A DNA stretch of 64,000 nucleotides from contig NC_092333.1 in the NCBI RefSeq assembly GCF_046630445.1, forward strand, positions 2,256,001 through 2,320,000, in the 5' to 3' direction. The DNA comes from Rutidosis leptorrhynchoides. Taxonomy: Eukaryota; Streptophyta; Magnoliopsida; Asterales; Asteraceae. Within the stretch, counting starts at the first letter, position 1, and every line of letters starts with the position of its first letter. Under the pieces are notes generated by a model. That model searched no databases. It was not told where the DNA came from and was given only the letters and a program-made list of their open reading frames with translations. Position numbers and translations under genes: made by a program. Below, in pieces: positions 1 to 11,910 of this stretch.

Positions 1-1990
1 CAAATCGTTTGAATTTCCATAAGTATTGTTGTTTACCGAGCACCCAATTATCAAAGCTTAACTGTATCATTTACCTCAGCATAAAAGTGTTAGAACATAC
101 ACCGTACCAGAATATATTTCATTTGCTTAACGGTAGCGAGCCGTCCGAATGAGGGTTAGTCAAACCCGTATGGATCCACACAACATAGTCTCGCTTACAC
201 CATCTGATGTAACTAATGATAATTGAATTGAGGATTTTTGTTCAAACTCGTCCGTATCTTTGTATTCACAATTGTGTTCAATGTATAAAAGTATGAAAAA
301 TATATATACGTGTGAAATGTATATAAGTACGTAATGTATATGTTTCTCAGCCCACGATTTAAAAGTATAAAAGTTGTTGAAAAGTGGGACTATGATCTCA
401 CCTTGAGTGCAAGAGTTAATAAAGTACTCCAACAAGTAAATGCGTGCAAAGACAAAGCTAGTCTTGGCCTAAACATATAGGTTGTATCAATAACGGTAAA
501 CACAAATGGTCAAAGATGTTCAATTAGTCCTATGGCTCGTTACGACTCGATTATAAAGCATGTGAATCAAATTGTCAAGTTTCATGAAGATATAAGTAAA
601 GAATCATGTTAGGAAGATTTCATAATCAATTGGTTAAGTTTGACAAAAATTCAAACTTGGGTCGAGTCAAAGTCAACGAAAAGTCAACATGTTCGGGTCG
701 GGCCTTGGGCTATTTTTCTATGCTAGTTATTCATATATAAGAATATTAAAACAAGTTGCACGTGAATTGGAGGTCCCTAGCATGCCAAACATTTTATGTA
801 AAACGAGCAAGTGGGACAGAATCCTGGACCCGAATTATGCCGCGCCGCGGCCAGGTCTGTCGCGCCACGACATTGGTCGTGGCCTGACTCCTGGTCTGTT
901 TCAAGATTAAATCAAATTCCAAACAAACACAAAACGCAAACCGTAAACACTTAGAACTCGTATCTTATATCGTCGAAAAGCTCTTTTGACAAGGAACACA
1001 ACTAAACATGTTTCATCAAACAAAAACATCATTTACAATAATCAAATTCTCGTCATGTGATCAATAAACGTTTATTTTCAAAGTTTCAAGTTCATCAAAT
1101 GCATTTTGAGTTTCGGGAATCCAATTCACACATGTGATATGCTGTTTTGAAGGTAATGAAGCATACATTACTACTAAACACTAACAATTTACATTTCATG
1201 GCATTCAAGCATCAAAAGTTCATCTTAAGAACTATCAAACCCTAATCAAGAATCACAAAACCATTAATCATGTTTTTGAAGTTTTACAAATCAACCTACA
1301 CATCAAAATGAGGCTAGTGATACTAGTAACACAATTAAAACATGAACTTTAACAAATTAACAACATTTAATCTTCCAAAATCAAAGCTTAAGCAAGCACT
1401 TTTCATATTCAAGCTAGTTACACCAAAAACAACAAATCGAGCATACAAATTACATACACGACATCACAATGAGCCATAGACACTAATTAACACACTTTTA
1501 AGTCAAGAGCATGAATTTAAAGAAAACTAGTGATTTTAAAAAGTTACCCAAATGAGATGAAATTGGTATCAAATTGAAGAGGATGAAGAGAGGATTCCAA
1601 ATATGTAATTTGTTTAGTTGTAAGCTTCCTAGATGTGATTTAGATGATGATTCTTTGATTGGGAGAATTGAAGGAAAATAGGAAAGTATGAGAGGAAAAT
1701 GGAAAAAGAAAAGGAAATTAATGAATGGAGGAGGTTGAGTTTGACCATTTGACCTAGTCAAATGTTTGGCTTTTGGGCAAGTTTGGTCCCTCTAGTTTGT
1801 AGTCGGGTGCGGGAATTTACCGAACAAATTATTTTAAATTACACGAGAGTACGGGAGACGTTATAATCCCATAACGAAAATATTTTAAGAATGTAACTAA
1901 TGGAGGATACGATTCGAGATGCCGAGGATATTAGATAAAAAAAAAAGACGGCGTTAAAAGTAATTTAACGGAAAAACGCGGGATGTTATA
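1..1990 (-). mobile_element. Gypsy-type LTR, cut by the window start
   Basis: The stretch aligns by eye along its whole length with the solo LTR at 28423-30775, from about 410 bp inside that LTR to its far end, so it is the same family in the same orientation. It ends with GGATGTTATA, matching GGATGTTACA in the solo copy. The minus strand is inferred from a shared box (GTGAGATCATAGTCCCACTT in minus sense) that has the same order and sense as in the plus-strand chromovirus LTR at 14969. It interrupts another LTR that resumes at 1991, so this is a younger insertion. The window edge hides whether it is a solo LTR or the end of a longer element. No coding capacity is seen; short open frames here are chance. 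Confidence 0.75.
838..892. repeat. GC-rich palindromic patch in LTR
   Basis: A run of GCGCCGCGGC-type sequence followed by a short inverted repeat around CCACGAC...GTCGTGG lies inside otherwise AT-rich LTR. The solo LTR of the same family has a comparable GC-rich block at the matching place (29602-29730). Confidence 0.5.
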
Positions 1991-2966
1991 GATAGAACTT
2001 GAGAGAGATCAATTAGATGAAGAAAATTGAAGAATGAAAGTGTTTGTAGGTGTTTTTGGTCGTTGGTGTATGGATTAGATATAAAGGATATGTAATTTTG
2101 TTTTCATGTAAATAAGTCATGAATGATTACTCATATTTTTGTAATTTTATGAGATATTTCATGCTAGTTGCCAAATGATGGTTCCCACATGTGTTAGGTG
2201 ACTCACATGGGCTGCTAAGAGCTGATCATTGGAGTGTATATACCAATAGTACATACATCTAAAAGCTGTGTATTGTACGAGTACGAATACGGGTGCATAC
2301 GAGTAGAATTGTTGATGAAACTGAACGAGGATGTAATTGTAAGCATTTTTGTTAAGTAGAAGTATTTTGATAAGTGTATTGAAGTCTTTCAAAAGTGTAT
2401 AAATACATATTAAAACACTACATGTATATACATTTTAACTGAGTCGTTAAGTCATCGTTAGTCGTTACATGTAAGTGTTGTTTTGAAACCTTTAGGTTAA
2501 CGATCTTGTTAAATATTGTTAACCCAATATTTATAATATCAAATGAGATTTTAAATTATTATATTATCATGATATTATCATGTATGAATATCTCTTAATA
2601 TGATATATATACATTAAATGTCTTTACAACGATAATCGTTACATATATGTCTCGTTTAAAAATCATTAAGTTAGTAGTCTTGTTTTTACATATGTAGTTC
2701 ATTGTTAATATACTTAATGATATGTTTACTTATCATAGTATCATGTTAACTATATATTTATCCATATATATGTCATCATATAGTTTTTACAAGTTTTAAC
2801 GTTCGTGAATCACCGGTCAACTTGGGTGGTCAATTGTCTATATGAAACATATTTCAATTAATCAAGTCTTAACAAGTTTGATTGCTTAACATGTTGGAAA
2901 CATTTAATCATGTAAATATCAATCTCAATTAATATATATAAACATTGAAAAGTTCGGGTCACTACA
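1991..2966 (-). mobile_element. Chromovirus LTR fragment (first 1 kb of LTR)
   Basis: The reverse complement of this stretch matches the first 978 bp or so of the Tekay-type LTR at 14969-15946. It starts at 2966 with TGTAGTGACCCGAAC in minus sense and contains the same 77-81-codon chance open frame. The rest of the LTR is cut off by the gypsy LTR that ends at 1990. It is a broken fossil of the family represented whole at 14969-28052. Confidence 0.85.
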
Positions 2967-3114
2967 TTATCATCCTCGGTCAAACCATTGTAAAGCGTGC
3001 AGGTTATGTCTGCCTGATTTAATGAATGATTTAGACATCATTTAAGCATCACTTTTACTCTATTCCATGCTAGACATAAAGACTCGTTTTTTTTTTTGAG
3101 AAAAGTTGGTGATG

Positions 3115-3501
3115 TCATTTCTTAAACAGGTTGGCAGGGAAGGTGGATAAAATTTGTTTATAAAAAAAAATGGCTAATTCTTCCCATGAGTGTATTGAAT
3201 TCGGGTTAAGACCATCAAACCATGTTAAAGCGTGTGAAGACAGAGAATATTGAAAAAGATGAAGTTTTAAAAGGTTTTTCTCGTTTTCTTCCTTCTTAAA
3301 AGAGTCAACCAGACTGATAAATTTGTTTAATTGAAAGTTTGGATCGTCAGTCGGTAATCCTTGAAATTTACAAATCATACTGACCAGCTTGATCATATGT
3401 GAACTGATTTCAGGAGTTCCTTCGGTTCCTAAGGTGATTGATCCTCCTCTTTCTTCTAAGCATGATTTTTGCATAGAAGCAAGAGTGTTTTGTTGTTCCA
3501 T
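3115..3501 (-). pseudogene. Gag fragment, Athila-like
   Basis: The 128-residue open frame carries the retrotransposon gag core: a GLPTDDPNFQLNKFISLVDSF-like helix, then LKLHLFQYSLSSHALTWFDG and SWEELAIFFYKQ. This pattern (short LxLFxxSLxxxAxxWxxxL, then W-EEL) is typical of gag in Athila and related gypsy elements. It starts about 320 bp after the primer-binding site, as expected for a gag start. Only the N-terminal part of gag remains, and no pol follows. It is a fossil with no expected function. Confidence 0.75.
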
Positions 3502-3820
3502 TTTTATGATTTTCTATTTAAAAAGACTTAAAAGTAACTTTTAGAAAATATTAATTGACTAAAAGGATCGATAATTTAATAAAAACAATTATTCTTGAAA
3601 TTCGGTCGCTAACCTTATCAATATTTCAATTGATAGGATTTCTTACAGATTACTGGGTATCTAGGTGGCCAGGCCGACTACGGAGAGGCAGGATCCTTTT
3701 GGTTCCAATATAATTGGAGACTGTTCAGAAAATCCAACAGCCAAGTCCGTGTATAAATGTCTTTCTTAGACACCACCAAACAATACCTTTGTCTGCTTAA
3801 AATCTTTTTTAATCAAAATA

Positions 3821-3843
3821 TTCGATCCCCGGCAGCGCCGCCA
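3821..3843 (-). other. Primer-binding site of the Athila-like remnant
   Basis: The minus strand reads TGGCGGCGCTGCCGGGGATC, close to the TGGCGCCGTTGCCGGGGA primer site known from Athila-type elements. It marks the inner edge of the minus-sense 5' LTR, which lies at higher coordinates. Confidence 0.75.
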
Positions 3844-5364
3844 AAAGATTCACTTTCTTATGATACAGCCAAAACATACGGTTTTGTTCATACGGTGTCG
3901 TTAGGTTCCAGAGCGTTTAATTTGCTATAGCACACAGAAGTTGTCATTTAATTTATATTGTGCGGGGCCTAAATTTACTTTTAACTTTCTAATGTAGAAG
4001 GTGTAAGTTAACCTAGGGTCATGCTTTTGAATGGTTTAACGAATTGAAGATCAAGTGGATAATTATCTTTTATTTAAATTACCTGGATAAAATAGTAGTT
4101 GGCTTAAGCTAAAGTCCTAATTGCGGAAAAGTAAATAAAGTGATAGGATGTCCGGAGTGTGCAGATCAAGGAAATGTTGACCAAGATATTAGTTTGGGCT
4201 AGGGAAAGGTAATTACGTTGATATTAAAGCTTATGATTGAAATGGTGTAGATCTGGTTGGATGTGCCAATTACACAGACCTACTTATCTCTAGACTCTCA
4301 GAGTTCTCGTTGAGTAGTGAAAAGTATGTCACGTGGTTGTATAACTGAAATGTGACTATACCTCGAAGGTTATCCTTAGTAAAGTACTAGGTTTAATAGT
4401 GAGTTGAGTTCTAATCCTAACCCTCGTTATCAGTTTGGTTAACTGAATAACAACATGCCGTGTTGATTGAACACTGATCACAAACGGAAGGAGTCCATCG
4501 GGTTAAGTTGACAAAACCTTAAATGAAAACTAACAACCATTTCATCATACTAATGAGATCAAACCAAGACAAACATTATACAGCATTAAAGTTGATATAC
4601 TGAAAGTAAAGCAGATAGAAACCTAACAGGTACCTAGACAGTTGGTATGACTTAATCCTAGGGCAACAATCAAACAAGAACATGCAATAAGTTTGGATCA
4701 TACAGTCAGGGCACTAGCTAGATCTTACAGCTCCTAAGAGGTCTCTTTGGAATAGTCAATAGGCATACTAGGTCATTCATGTCTCAATTCCTAAGTTCCG
4801 TCTCCTAAAAGCGCATTAAATGCCTCTCGGGAACTCCGGCCATACCGAGTTCATAGAATCTTCAGATACAGTATAACCAGGGGTCTTAGTCCTAAGAAGT
4901 AGCTAAGTTCATATAGGTGAACAAGTCCTGATCACAACCTAGGTTGGTCAATCCTTAAGATGCTAGCATACAAATCTATCAGACTTCCTAGTTCAACATA
5001 ATAACGATAACCGTACTATTTTAACATAATTACGCTAACCAAAACTTCTATCATGGCAACATACAGATTAATTAAGCTATCATGGTAATATCGGAACACA
5101 TTATTAAAGATAAAAGGTAAGAATACATGTTTAATACAAAAGACAAGCGTTTCGGATAAAAACCTGAAAAGGCCGAAGAAATCTGCCCGAGATCGAAGAA
5201 ATCAACCGACAAAGCGATTATTTTTGCGATAAAGTTTGGAACTTTATGGGATTTAGGGCCCAATATCGGGGGTAAAAACGTGACTTTTTGGCCGATATCA
5301 AGTTTTATCAAGAAGGGAGCATGAAGCACATGAAGTCCACAACTCCGGCAACTACAACCGGAAT

Positions 5365-6255
5365 ATGGCAATCCAGCAGTCGAAGATGAAGAGTCAGGGT
5401 GCTGTGTTGGGGATAGAAGTTTTCATAGCAATGATGATGTTGGCACTGAGAAGGTCGACGGTACTTTTCCCAATGAAGTCATTAAAGATGTTGGCAGTCC
5501 CACAGGTACTGCTACAAAAAGGAATGTTTATTCCCAAGAGGGACATGAAGATGGATTGAATTCTGACAAAGCTAGGGCAAACCAAAGGGCTGATGTGGAT
5601 CAGGTTCCTATTTCCCCATCAGCAGTTGTGGGCTAAGCACCCTGCATAAGCCTAATACTGGGGTCCAACACTGTTATTAGGCCTGTAGGAAATATAAGCC
5701 TAATTAGTGTAAGGGATTTAGATACTGAAGATCAAAACCCTCCTAACAATTCATCACATAGTGCTAACTGGCTGTCAAGCCCAAATCATAATGGGCTTTC
5801 TAAGTTCAATACTGGCGATGGATCTGGAGGAAGGCAACTAGAAGGTAACCTTAATTCAATTGGAGATGGATCTGGAGGAAACAATCACTTAAATCGTCTG
5901 GATAAAGGTAATCCAAACAAAGTGAATCAATATGAATCGAGCAAGAGGGATTGCTGATGGTCTAGCATTCGCAAATGGAAGACCTCTTCGAGAATGTTAA
6001 ACCTCAAAAAATCTGCAAGGAAGGCTAGACCTGAGTCACGCCCCACTAGGTCTAGATGTACGTCATGTGCAATCAATAATCAGAAAGTGAGTTCGTCTTC
6101 GACAGGAGTTCGTGTTAATTGCTCAAAGAAAAGTCTAAGAAGTGATGGGGCTAATAAAGATTCATCATTCTCGATCAATTCAATTAACACAGAAGGCGTT
6201 TTTGAGTATGGCAGCCGTTTAGGGTTGAAGTGGCAAAAGAAGGCCACTGACTTGT
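5365..6255 (+). pseudogene. LINE ORF1 remnant
   Basis: Polar, Asn/Ser/Gly-rich coding-like sequence lies directly before ORF2, where the variable C-terminal part of plant L1 ORF1 is found. Pieces such as NWLSSPNHNGLSKFN and a basic stretch rich in Lys and Arg are readable, but the frame changes and is interrupted near 5635. No DUF4283 or zinc-knuckle segment is seen, so the N-terminal half of ORF1 is missing. Assignment rests mainly on position. Confidence 0.55.
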
Positions 6256-6291
6256 AAGTGATCCTGCTTTTATTGACTCTTTCTGTTTACA

Positions 6292-7486
6292 ATGAAGATA
6301 ATTTCTTACAATATCAGAGGTTTTGGGACTGGGAAACACTGTAAATTCGGGTCAGTAAAAAAATTTATTGCTGTTGAGAAGCCAAGTTTTTTTGCACTGC
6401 AAGAAACAAAGTTACATACTGTTAATGATTTGTGGATTCATTCGCTTTGGGGATCAAATGAGTGTGATTTCACCCAGCAAGAAATGATAGGAAAAACGGG
6501 AGGGGCAGTTGTTAATGTGGGATATGAATGTATTTGAAGCCATAGAGGTCCTTAAATTTGATAGGGTTATTGGGGTCCGTGGCAAATGGAAGAGTAGTGG
6601 GTTAGAACTCAACATTCTTAATGTGTATGGCCCTCATGATGACGTTGGTAAACAAAGACTATGGGACGCCGTCACAAAAATGTTGGGAGATGGTGATGAA
6701 GCATGTGTGTTATGTGGAGACTTTAATGAAGTTAGGGACCGTACGGAGCGATTTAATTGTGAATTTGTTGAGAGTAGGGGAAAAAGATTCAACAATTTCA
6801 TTCAGGCAAACAATTTGATGGATATACCATTAGGAGGGAGATTATTTACTCGAGTGAGCGATGACGGTATTAAATTCAGCAAATTAGACCGTTTTCTCGT
6901 TACAGAGGCCTTTTACCTCTTATGGAAGGATGTGTCTGTGGTCGCTTTGGAAAGGAACGAATCAAATAACTGCCCAATTGTCTTAAAAGACGTTGAAAAG
7001 AATTTTGGACCGAAACCTTTTAAAAGCTTTGACGCATGGTTAGATGATAGTGGAATCGAGCAGATAGTTACCGAGGCTTGGGATAAGTATTATGGGAGCA
7101 CAGATACGCGTAAAGATAGAAGGTTTTTGAATAGAATGAAAGGGGTTAAGGCAGCAATCAAGTCTTGGAGCTCTTCAAACTATGGAAAGTTAGATGGTGA
7201 AATTGAAGCTCACAAAAGTGTGGCTCAAAACCTTGAGCTAAAGGCTGAATTGGGTGCACTAAGTAACAGTGAGATTGAGATGTGGAACGAGGCAAGGAAG
7301 AGTTGGCTTGATAAAGAGAGAATTAAAACTAGCATGTTAAAGCAAAAAGCTAGGGTTAGATGGGCTCTCGGGGGTGACGAAAACACAAAGTATTTTCACT
7401 CGGTCATTAGGAATAACTATAATCGATGCAATATACGAGGCCTTCTTATTAATGGATTGTGGACCGACAACCCACCTGATATTTAG
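6292..7486 (+). pseudogene. LINE ORF2: endonuclease domain and linker
   Basis: It starts MKIISYNIRGFG, the standard opening of the APE-type endonuclease of plant L1 elements. Further motifs are LQETK, LNVYGPHDD, CGDFNEVRD and SKLDRFLV. The last catalytic triplet, normally SDH before CPIVL, reads SNN here, so the nuclease would be inactive even in frame. The frame shifts in the overlap at 6509-6537, and a stop follows at 7484-7486 after the linker that leads to the reverse transcriptase (ending around DEN-TKYFH and the NxI-RG-L box). Confidence 0.85.
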
Positions 7487-7520
7487 AATGAATTAAATTT
7501 TTTTTGAGGAACCTGTTCTC

Positions 7521-8750
7521 GTGAGACCTTCAATGGAAGGTTTAAATTATCCTTCGATCACTCATGAGGAGGCTGCGGCACTAGAGGATAAGTTTATGGA
7601 ATCTGATATTTTGGATGCAATTAATGATTATGGGGCTAGGAAGGCACCAGGACCCGATGGATTTAACATGAGATTCTATAAGAAGTTTTGGGATGTAATA
7701 AAGGGTGACATCGTTGAGGCTGTTTCGTGGTTTTAGGAAACAGGTGAGATATCTAGAGGTTGCAACGCCTCTTTTGTTACCTTAATTCCTAAAAGAAAGA
7801 CCCCTTAGGTTTGGGGGATTACCGTCCGATTAGTCTTATAGGTAGCTATTACAAGATCGTGGCAAAAATACTCTCAAATCGGTTAAGGAAGATTTTACTT
7901 TCTCTAATCGGCATGGAACAAAGTGTGTTTTTAAAGGGTCGCTTTATTTTAGATGGGGGAACTTATAGCAAATGAAATTATGAATTTTCTTAGAGTTAAT
8001 CGGGAAAAGGTTTCATATTTAAAGCGGACTTCGAGAAAGCCTTTGATAGCCTAAATTGGAATTTCCTACTTGATGTAATGAAATGAATGGGATTTGGGAA
8101 TAAATGGAAGAAGTGGATAATGACTTGTCTCAAATCAGCTTCCATCTTAATTCTTATCAACGGTGCTCCTACGAATGAATTCACACTTGGTAGAGGGGTT
8201 AGGCAAGGAGATCCCTTATCTCCTTTTTTATTCATACTCGCGGCGGAAGGTTTGAATATCCTCACTAAAGCGGCCCTAGATAATGATCTTTTCAAAGGCA
8301 TCGAGGTTGGCAAGGATAAGGTTCTTATTTCTCATCTCCAATACGCGGACGATACTATATTTTTTGGAGAGTGGAGTAGGGCAAATGCTATGAACTTAAT
8401 GAAACTTCTAAAGTGCTTTGAGCTTGCTTCAGGTTTAAAAGTAAATCTACATAAGAGTTGTGTGTATGGTGTAGGGTGTAATGGGGAAGAGCTTAACTTA
8501 TTAGCTCATCACATGGGTTGTCAAGTTGGTAACTTTCCTTTTACATATTTAGGGTTACCAATTGGGTCGAAGATGAGTAAATTGAATGATTGGAATGCGG
8601 TTATTGATAAATTTAATAATAGGCTTTCGGGTTGGAAAATGAGATCGATGTCATTTGGAGGAAGACTAGTACTCATTAAATCATTCCTATCAAGTCTTCC
8701 ACTGTACTATTTCTCGCCTCTTTCGTGCTCCGCCGTGTGTGATTAAACAT
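7521..8750 (+). pseudogene. LINE ORF2: reverse transcriptase domain
   Basis: The fingers region shows ARKAPGPDGFNMRFYKKFW before a stop at 7734-7736, where a Trp codon is expected. NASFVTLIPK and DYRPISLIGSYYKI can be read between 7760 and 7860 with frame changes. The 219-residue open frame at 8087-8746 holds GRGVRQGDPLSPFLFILAAE, the catalytic YADD at its residues 86-89, GLKVNLHKS and the thumb motif YLGLPIG. This is the non-LTR reverse transcriptase of L1 elements. At least three stops or frameshifts fall within the domain. Confidence 0.9.
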
Positions 8751-8890
8751 CTTGAGAGTATGAGACGTCTTTTCTTTTGGGGCGGGTCGGGGTCGGGCTC
8801 TAAAATATCTTGGGTCAAATGGGATCATGTCATAAACACCTTCGGGAATAGGGGTTAAACATTGGGTCTTTAAGGGGTAAAAACCTTGCG

Positions 8891-9971
8891 TTGTTAGGGA
8901 AGTGGCGGTGGAGGTTTAAAACCGAAGCCGACTCACTTTGGGCCAGAGTCATACGTAGTATTCATGGTCCTTTTGGTGGCTTGTTGTTGGATGGTGTAAA
9001 CTCACACCCTCCAACGATGGGCGTGTGGCATAACATAATTCGAGCAGGTACATATATGGAAGACTTACATGTGAATTTCAGAGACACTTTTTCCAAAACT
9101 ATCGGGGATGGCGGATCTGCACACTTTTGGCATGAGAAGTGGATTGGTGGGGATAAGTTGTGCACTCGGTTTCCAAGGTTGTTTAAATTGGATCTCTCAC
9201 CAAATGGAACTATAAAAGAACGTATGCTGATCGACGAATCTGGTGAATTTTGTTCGTGGGTTTGGACCTGGAGACGCACTCCAACAGGCCGGGCAGCGGG
9301 TGATCTTGAAACTCTAGTTAATCTGTTATCTGGTTTTAATTTTGTTCGAGGTAACATTGACAGGTGGCGATGGAATCTTGCATCTGACGGACTGTTTAAA
9401 GTTAAGACCTTAGCAGCTGAAATTGATAAGAAGCTGCTGGTCACAGGCAGTTCGCAACAGGGTACCATTTGGAACAATTACGTACCAAAAAAAATCGAAA
9501 TCTTCGTGTGGCGAGCCTTAAAGAAAAGATTACCGATTAGGCTTGAACTTGACAAAAGAGGCATCGATTTGCATAGCGTAAGATGTCCTCTTTGTGATGA
9601 CGATTTGGAGTCCGTGGAACACTCTCTCATATTTTGCAAGCATGAGATTGATGTATGGGAGCGGGTATTCAAATGGTGGAACATGGGCAATTTTGGGAAC
9701 TTCAGTTTAGTCGAGATCTTCAACAACAAGGGCTCTCAACAAATGACGAGTTGCGGTAAAAAGATATGGCAAAGCATTGGAATGGAGTTGTGCATATCTC
9801 ATTTGGAGTAATCGGAACAATATGGTGTTTAAAGGTAAATCTTGGAACGCCCCGTTAGCTCTAAACGAGATACAAGTGGAGTCGTTCGAGTGGTTGTCAA
9901 ATAGAGTGAAAGAAAAAAAGATCGAGTGGCATTCGTGGCTTCATAACCCAAGCTTGTATTTATTTAGCTAG
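8891..9971 (+). pseudogene. LINE ORF2: C-terminal region with zinc-binding motif
   Basis: The long frame at 8891-9811 begins LGKWRWRF, the usual sequence after the L1 thumb. It contains the plant RVT zinc-binding region: WNNYVPKKIEIFVWRAL, then RCPLCDDDLESVEHSLIFCK (CxxC...H...C) and WERVFKWW. The last part, WSNRNNMVFKGKS, lies in another frame (9777-9971), so one more frameshift occurs near 9780-9811. It ends shortly before the 3' UTR and the poly-A tail. Confidence 0.85.
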
Positions 9972-10160
9972 TCTTAACTGTTGTCGTGTTCCTAAGTTGC
10001 ATACTCTGTACCTCAGTTTGTAATTAGTCTGTGTATTTTGTATCTCAATTTGGTGTGTGCTCTCATAGGTGACCAATAGCATTGTAAGGTCCCTATGTTT
10101 TCGATGTATTTTTCGTGCTTTTAATATTATTGGCTTTCAAAAAAAAAAAAAAAAAAAAAA

Positions 10161-10690
10161 TATCTATGTAAATTTGAATTTGCATATTTGGTGTAGTATT
10201 TTAGGATTTCACGGATTGAATTATTTTCATTAACATAGATGATGATAGTTACAACTAACAATTCGAAACACCATTTTGTAATGTTAACTAACATAAATAG
10301 TAAAGTAAAATGAGGTAAAATTATCAATTAGTTTTGGAACTTTGGTAGTTTGCTGACTAATAGAAAATGAGGTCATGATCTTGTAATTGATTAATAGAAA
10401 TATCCCAAATAATTTAATTAATTAATACAAAAAGGATTTCTCTTTTTCTTTCTAAATGATCTAACAAGTTACACGTATTAAATTATAAATGTCAGGTAGT
10501 GTGATATGAAGTTTTAAAATCAGATTTACTGATCATGTTTCTTGTCGATCAAGTTCTTCACTTTTTTTAAGAAGAAAATTTTTATTATTATTATAACAAG
10601 CAAATAAACAGTTCATCACTTATTTAAATTTGTTTATCACAATCGAGTTCGTGTTGTTTTTCTCCTAGGGTGATTCAGTAAGAATCCCGG
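10161..10690. other. AT-rich spacer, nothing recognised
   Basis: This is AT-rich sequence between the LINE tail and the hAT-like element. It may be old flanking DNA of the LINE insertion site. No coding frame, RNA gene or clear repeat is seen. Confidence 0.5.
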
Positions 10691-10698
10691 TTTATAAG

Positions 10699-11015
10699 CA
10701 AGGGCGCGAAAGTGTGTGGGGCGGGGGCGGCCGCCCCAGTGGAATTTTTTTTCCAGTGTAAAAATTTTGAGTTTTTCGACTTTGTCCCCGGTGAATTTTT
10801 TTTCCTCCCCAAACCTACATATTTTGCCCCAAAACCTTCAAATTTTGCCTCAAATTCTCAAAAAAAAAAAAAAAATACCCAAAATCTTCAAAATTTGCCC
10901 CAAAATCTCTAACTTTTGCCTCAAAATCTTCAAATTTTGTTCAAAAAAATTGCTACGGTTTAATTTTTTTTTTTTTTTTTTGCACCCGGTGAAAAAAATT
11001 CTAGTTTCGCCTCTG
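10699..11015. mobile_element. Short non-autonomous hAT-like element
   Basis: The 317-bp element has imperfect terminal inverted repeats: CAAGGGCGCGAAAGT on the left, and CAGAGGCGAAACTAG read inward from the right. It is flanked by 8-bp repeats TTTATAAG (10691-10698) and TTTTTAAG (11016-11023) that differ by one base. Eight-base duplications and CAG(A/G)GGCG-type ends are hallmarks of hAT elements. The interior has a GGGGCGGCCGCCCC palindrome and repeated CCAAAATCTTCAAATTTTG-like units, with no transposase. Confidence 0.8.
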
Positions 11016-11361
11016 TTTTTAAGTTTGTTCGAGCTCTTAATAAAATTTGCCTTCCAAAAAATAAAAAATAAACATAAACAATACGAACATAATATAATGA
11101 AAGTTGATTAGGAGAGCGCGTTGGACTCATGGGAGCAGCTACAACTTTCAAAATCTAACGGCTGGAAAGTTAAAGAAGACCGAAAATAATGTAATATTAA
11201 TATTTAAACTGATTATAATATTTAAAGTTCTTCAAAGACAGCCATATTTATATTTATACGGGTTATTTTAAGATATATTAAAAAATGCAATATTTATTTA
11301 TACTTTATTAATAGATTAATAATCACTTTTACTACTTGCTGCTTATAACCTTCCTATCTTT

Positions 11362-11366
<5 letters not shown>

Positions 11367-11409
<43 letters not shown>

Positions 11410-11540
11410 AAAGGCAATGTTAGTGGTTAGTGGTTAGCTCACGAAGTTAATTCACGAAAATCCCCCCCCCCCGAGACTCGAACCCTGGTCTCCTCGAACA
11501 CCATGTTAACATGGTGACCAATGAGGCAAAGCCCCATTGG
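11367..11540 (-). mobile_element. tRNA-derived SINE with intact 13-bp target duplication
   Basis: The element is flanked by exact copies of CTATCTTTAACTT (11354-11366 and 11541-11553). On the minus strand it starts with a tRNA-like head containing a B-box-like GGTTCGAGTCTC and ends in a poly-A tail (about 42 T on the plus strand, 11367-11408). The body is about 130 bp. The long tail and perfect duplication point to a fairly recent insertion. The A box is weaker than the B box. Confidence 0.9.
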
Positions 11541-11910
11541 CTATCTTTAACTTATGCTTATATTAAGTTAATTCTAAATGTAACTTTAAAAGCTATGTTT
11601 AATCATTTTTGTAAAATTTAATTTTATATATTATAATCTACTTTTAATACTTAAATTCAGTAGTTAATTCATTCATGAAAATTTATAGTTTTATGTATTA
11701 AAATTTAATTTTCAATAAATGTTTAGTCATAGCCTCTAGACTAATTCTAACGCAACGTGAGATTTCATTTTTAACACCTCAAAATCCTAGTTGATATGTG
11801 AGGTGTCTTAACCCTGACGACTTAGAGGCGTCAGTCACAAAACCAACATAATGTAACGTGTGCGTAGAGGTTTTTCAACCAATCAGAATCCATTATTCAT
11901 TTTTATATAT

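Larger units (their letters stand above)
2967..5300 (-). mobile_element. Athila-like gypsy remnant (LTR, primer site, partial gag)
   Basis: Read on the minus strand, the order is LTR-like sequence (about 5290 down to 3850), primer-binding site (3843-3821), leader, then the start of gag (3501-3115). The element is broken: everything after the gag start is missing, and its upstream end meets the LINE near 5300. The Athila lineage is inferred from the primer site and gag type. It looks older than the whole elements in this window. Confidence 0.7.
5300..10160 (+). mobile_element. L1-type LINE, dead copy with poly-A tail
   Basis: In order: an ORF1 C-terminal remnant (5365-6255), an ORF2 endonuclease starting at 6292, a linker, reverse transcriptase (7521-8750), a C-terminal region with an RVT zinc-binding motif (8880-9971), a 3' UTR, and a run of about 21 A at 10139-10159. 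The 5' end is placed near 5300 only because Athila-like LTR sequence stops about there; no target-site duplication was found. ORF2 is split by several frameshifts and stops, so the copy cannot be active. It appears to have landed in the Athila-like LTR. Confidence 0.85.
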
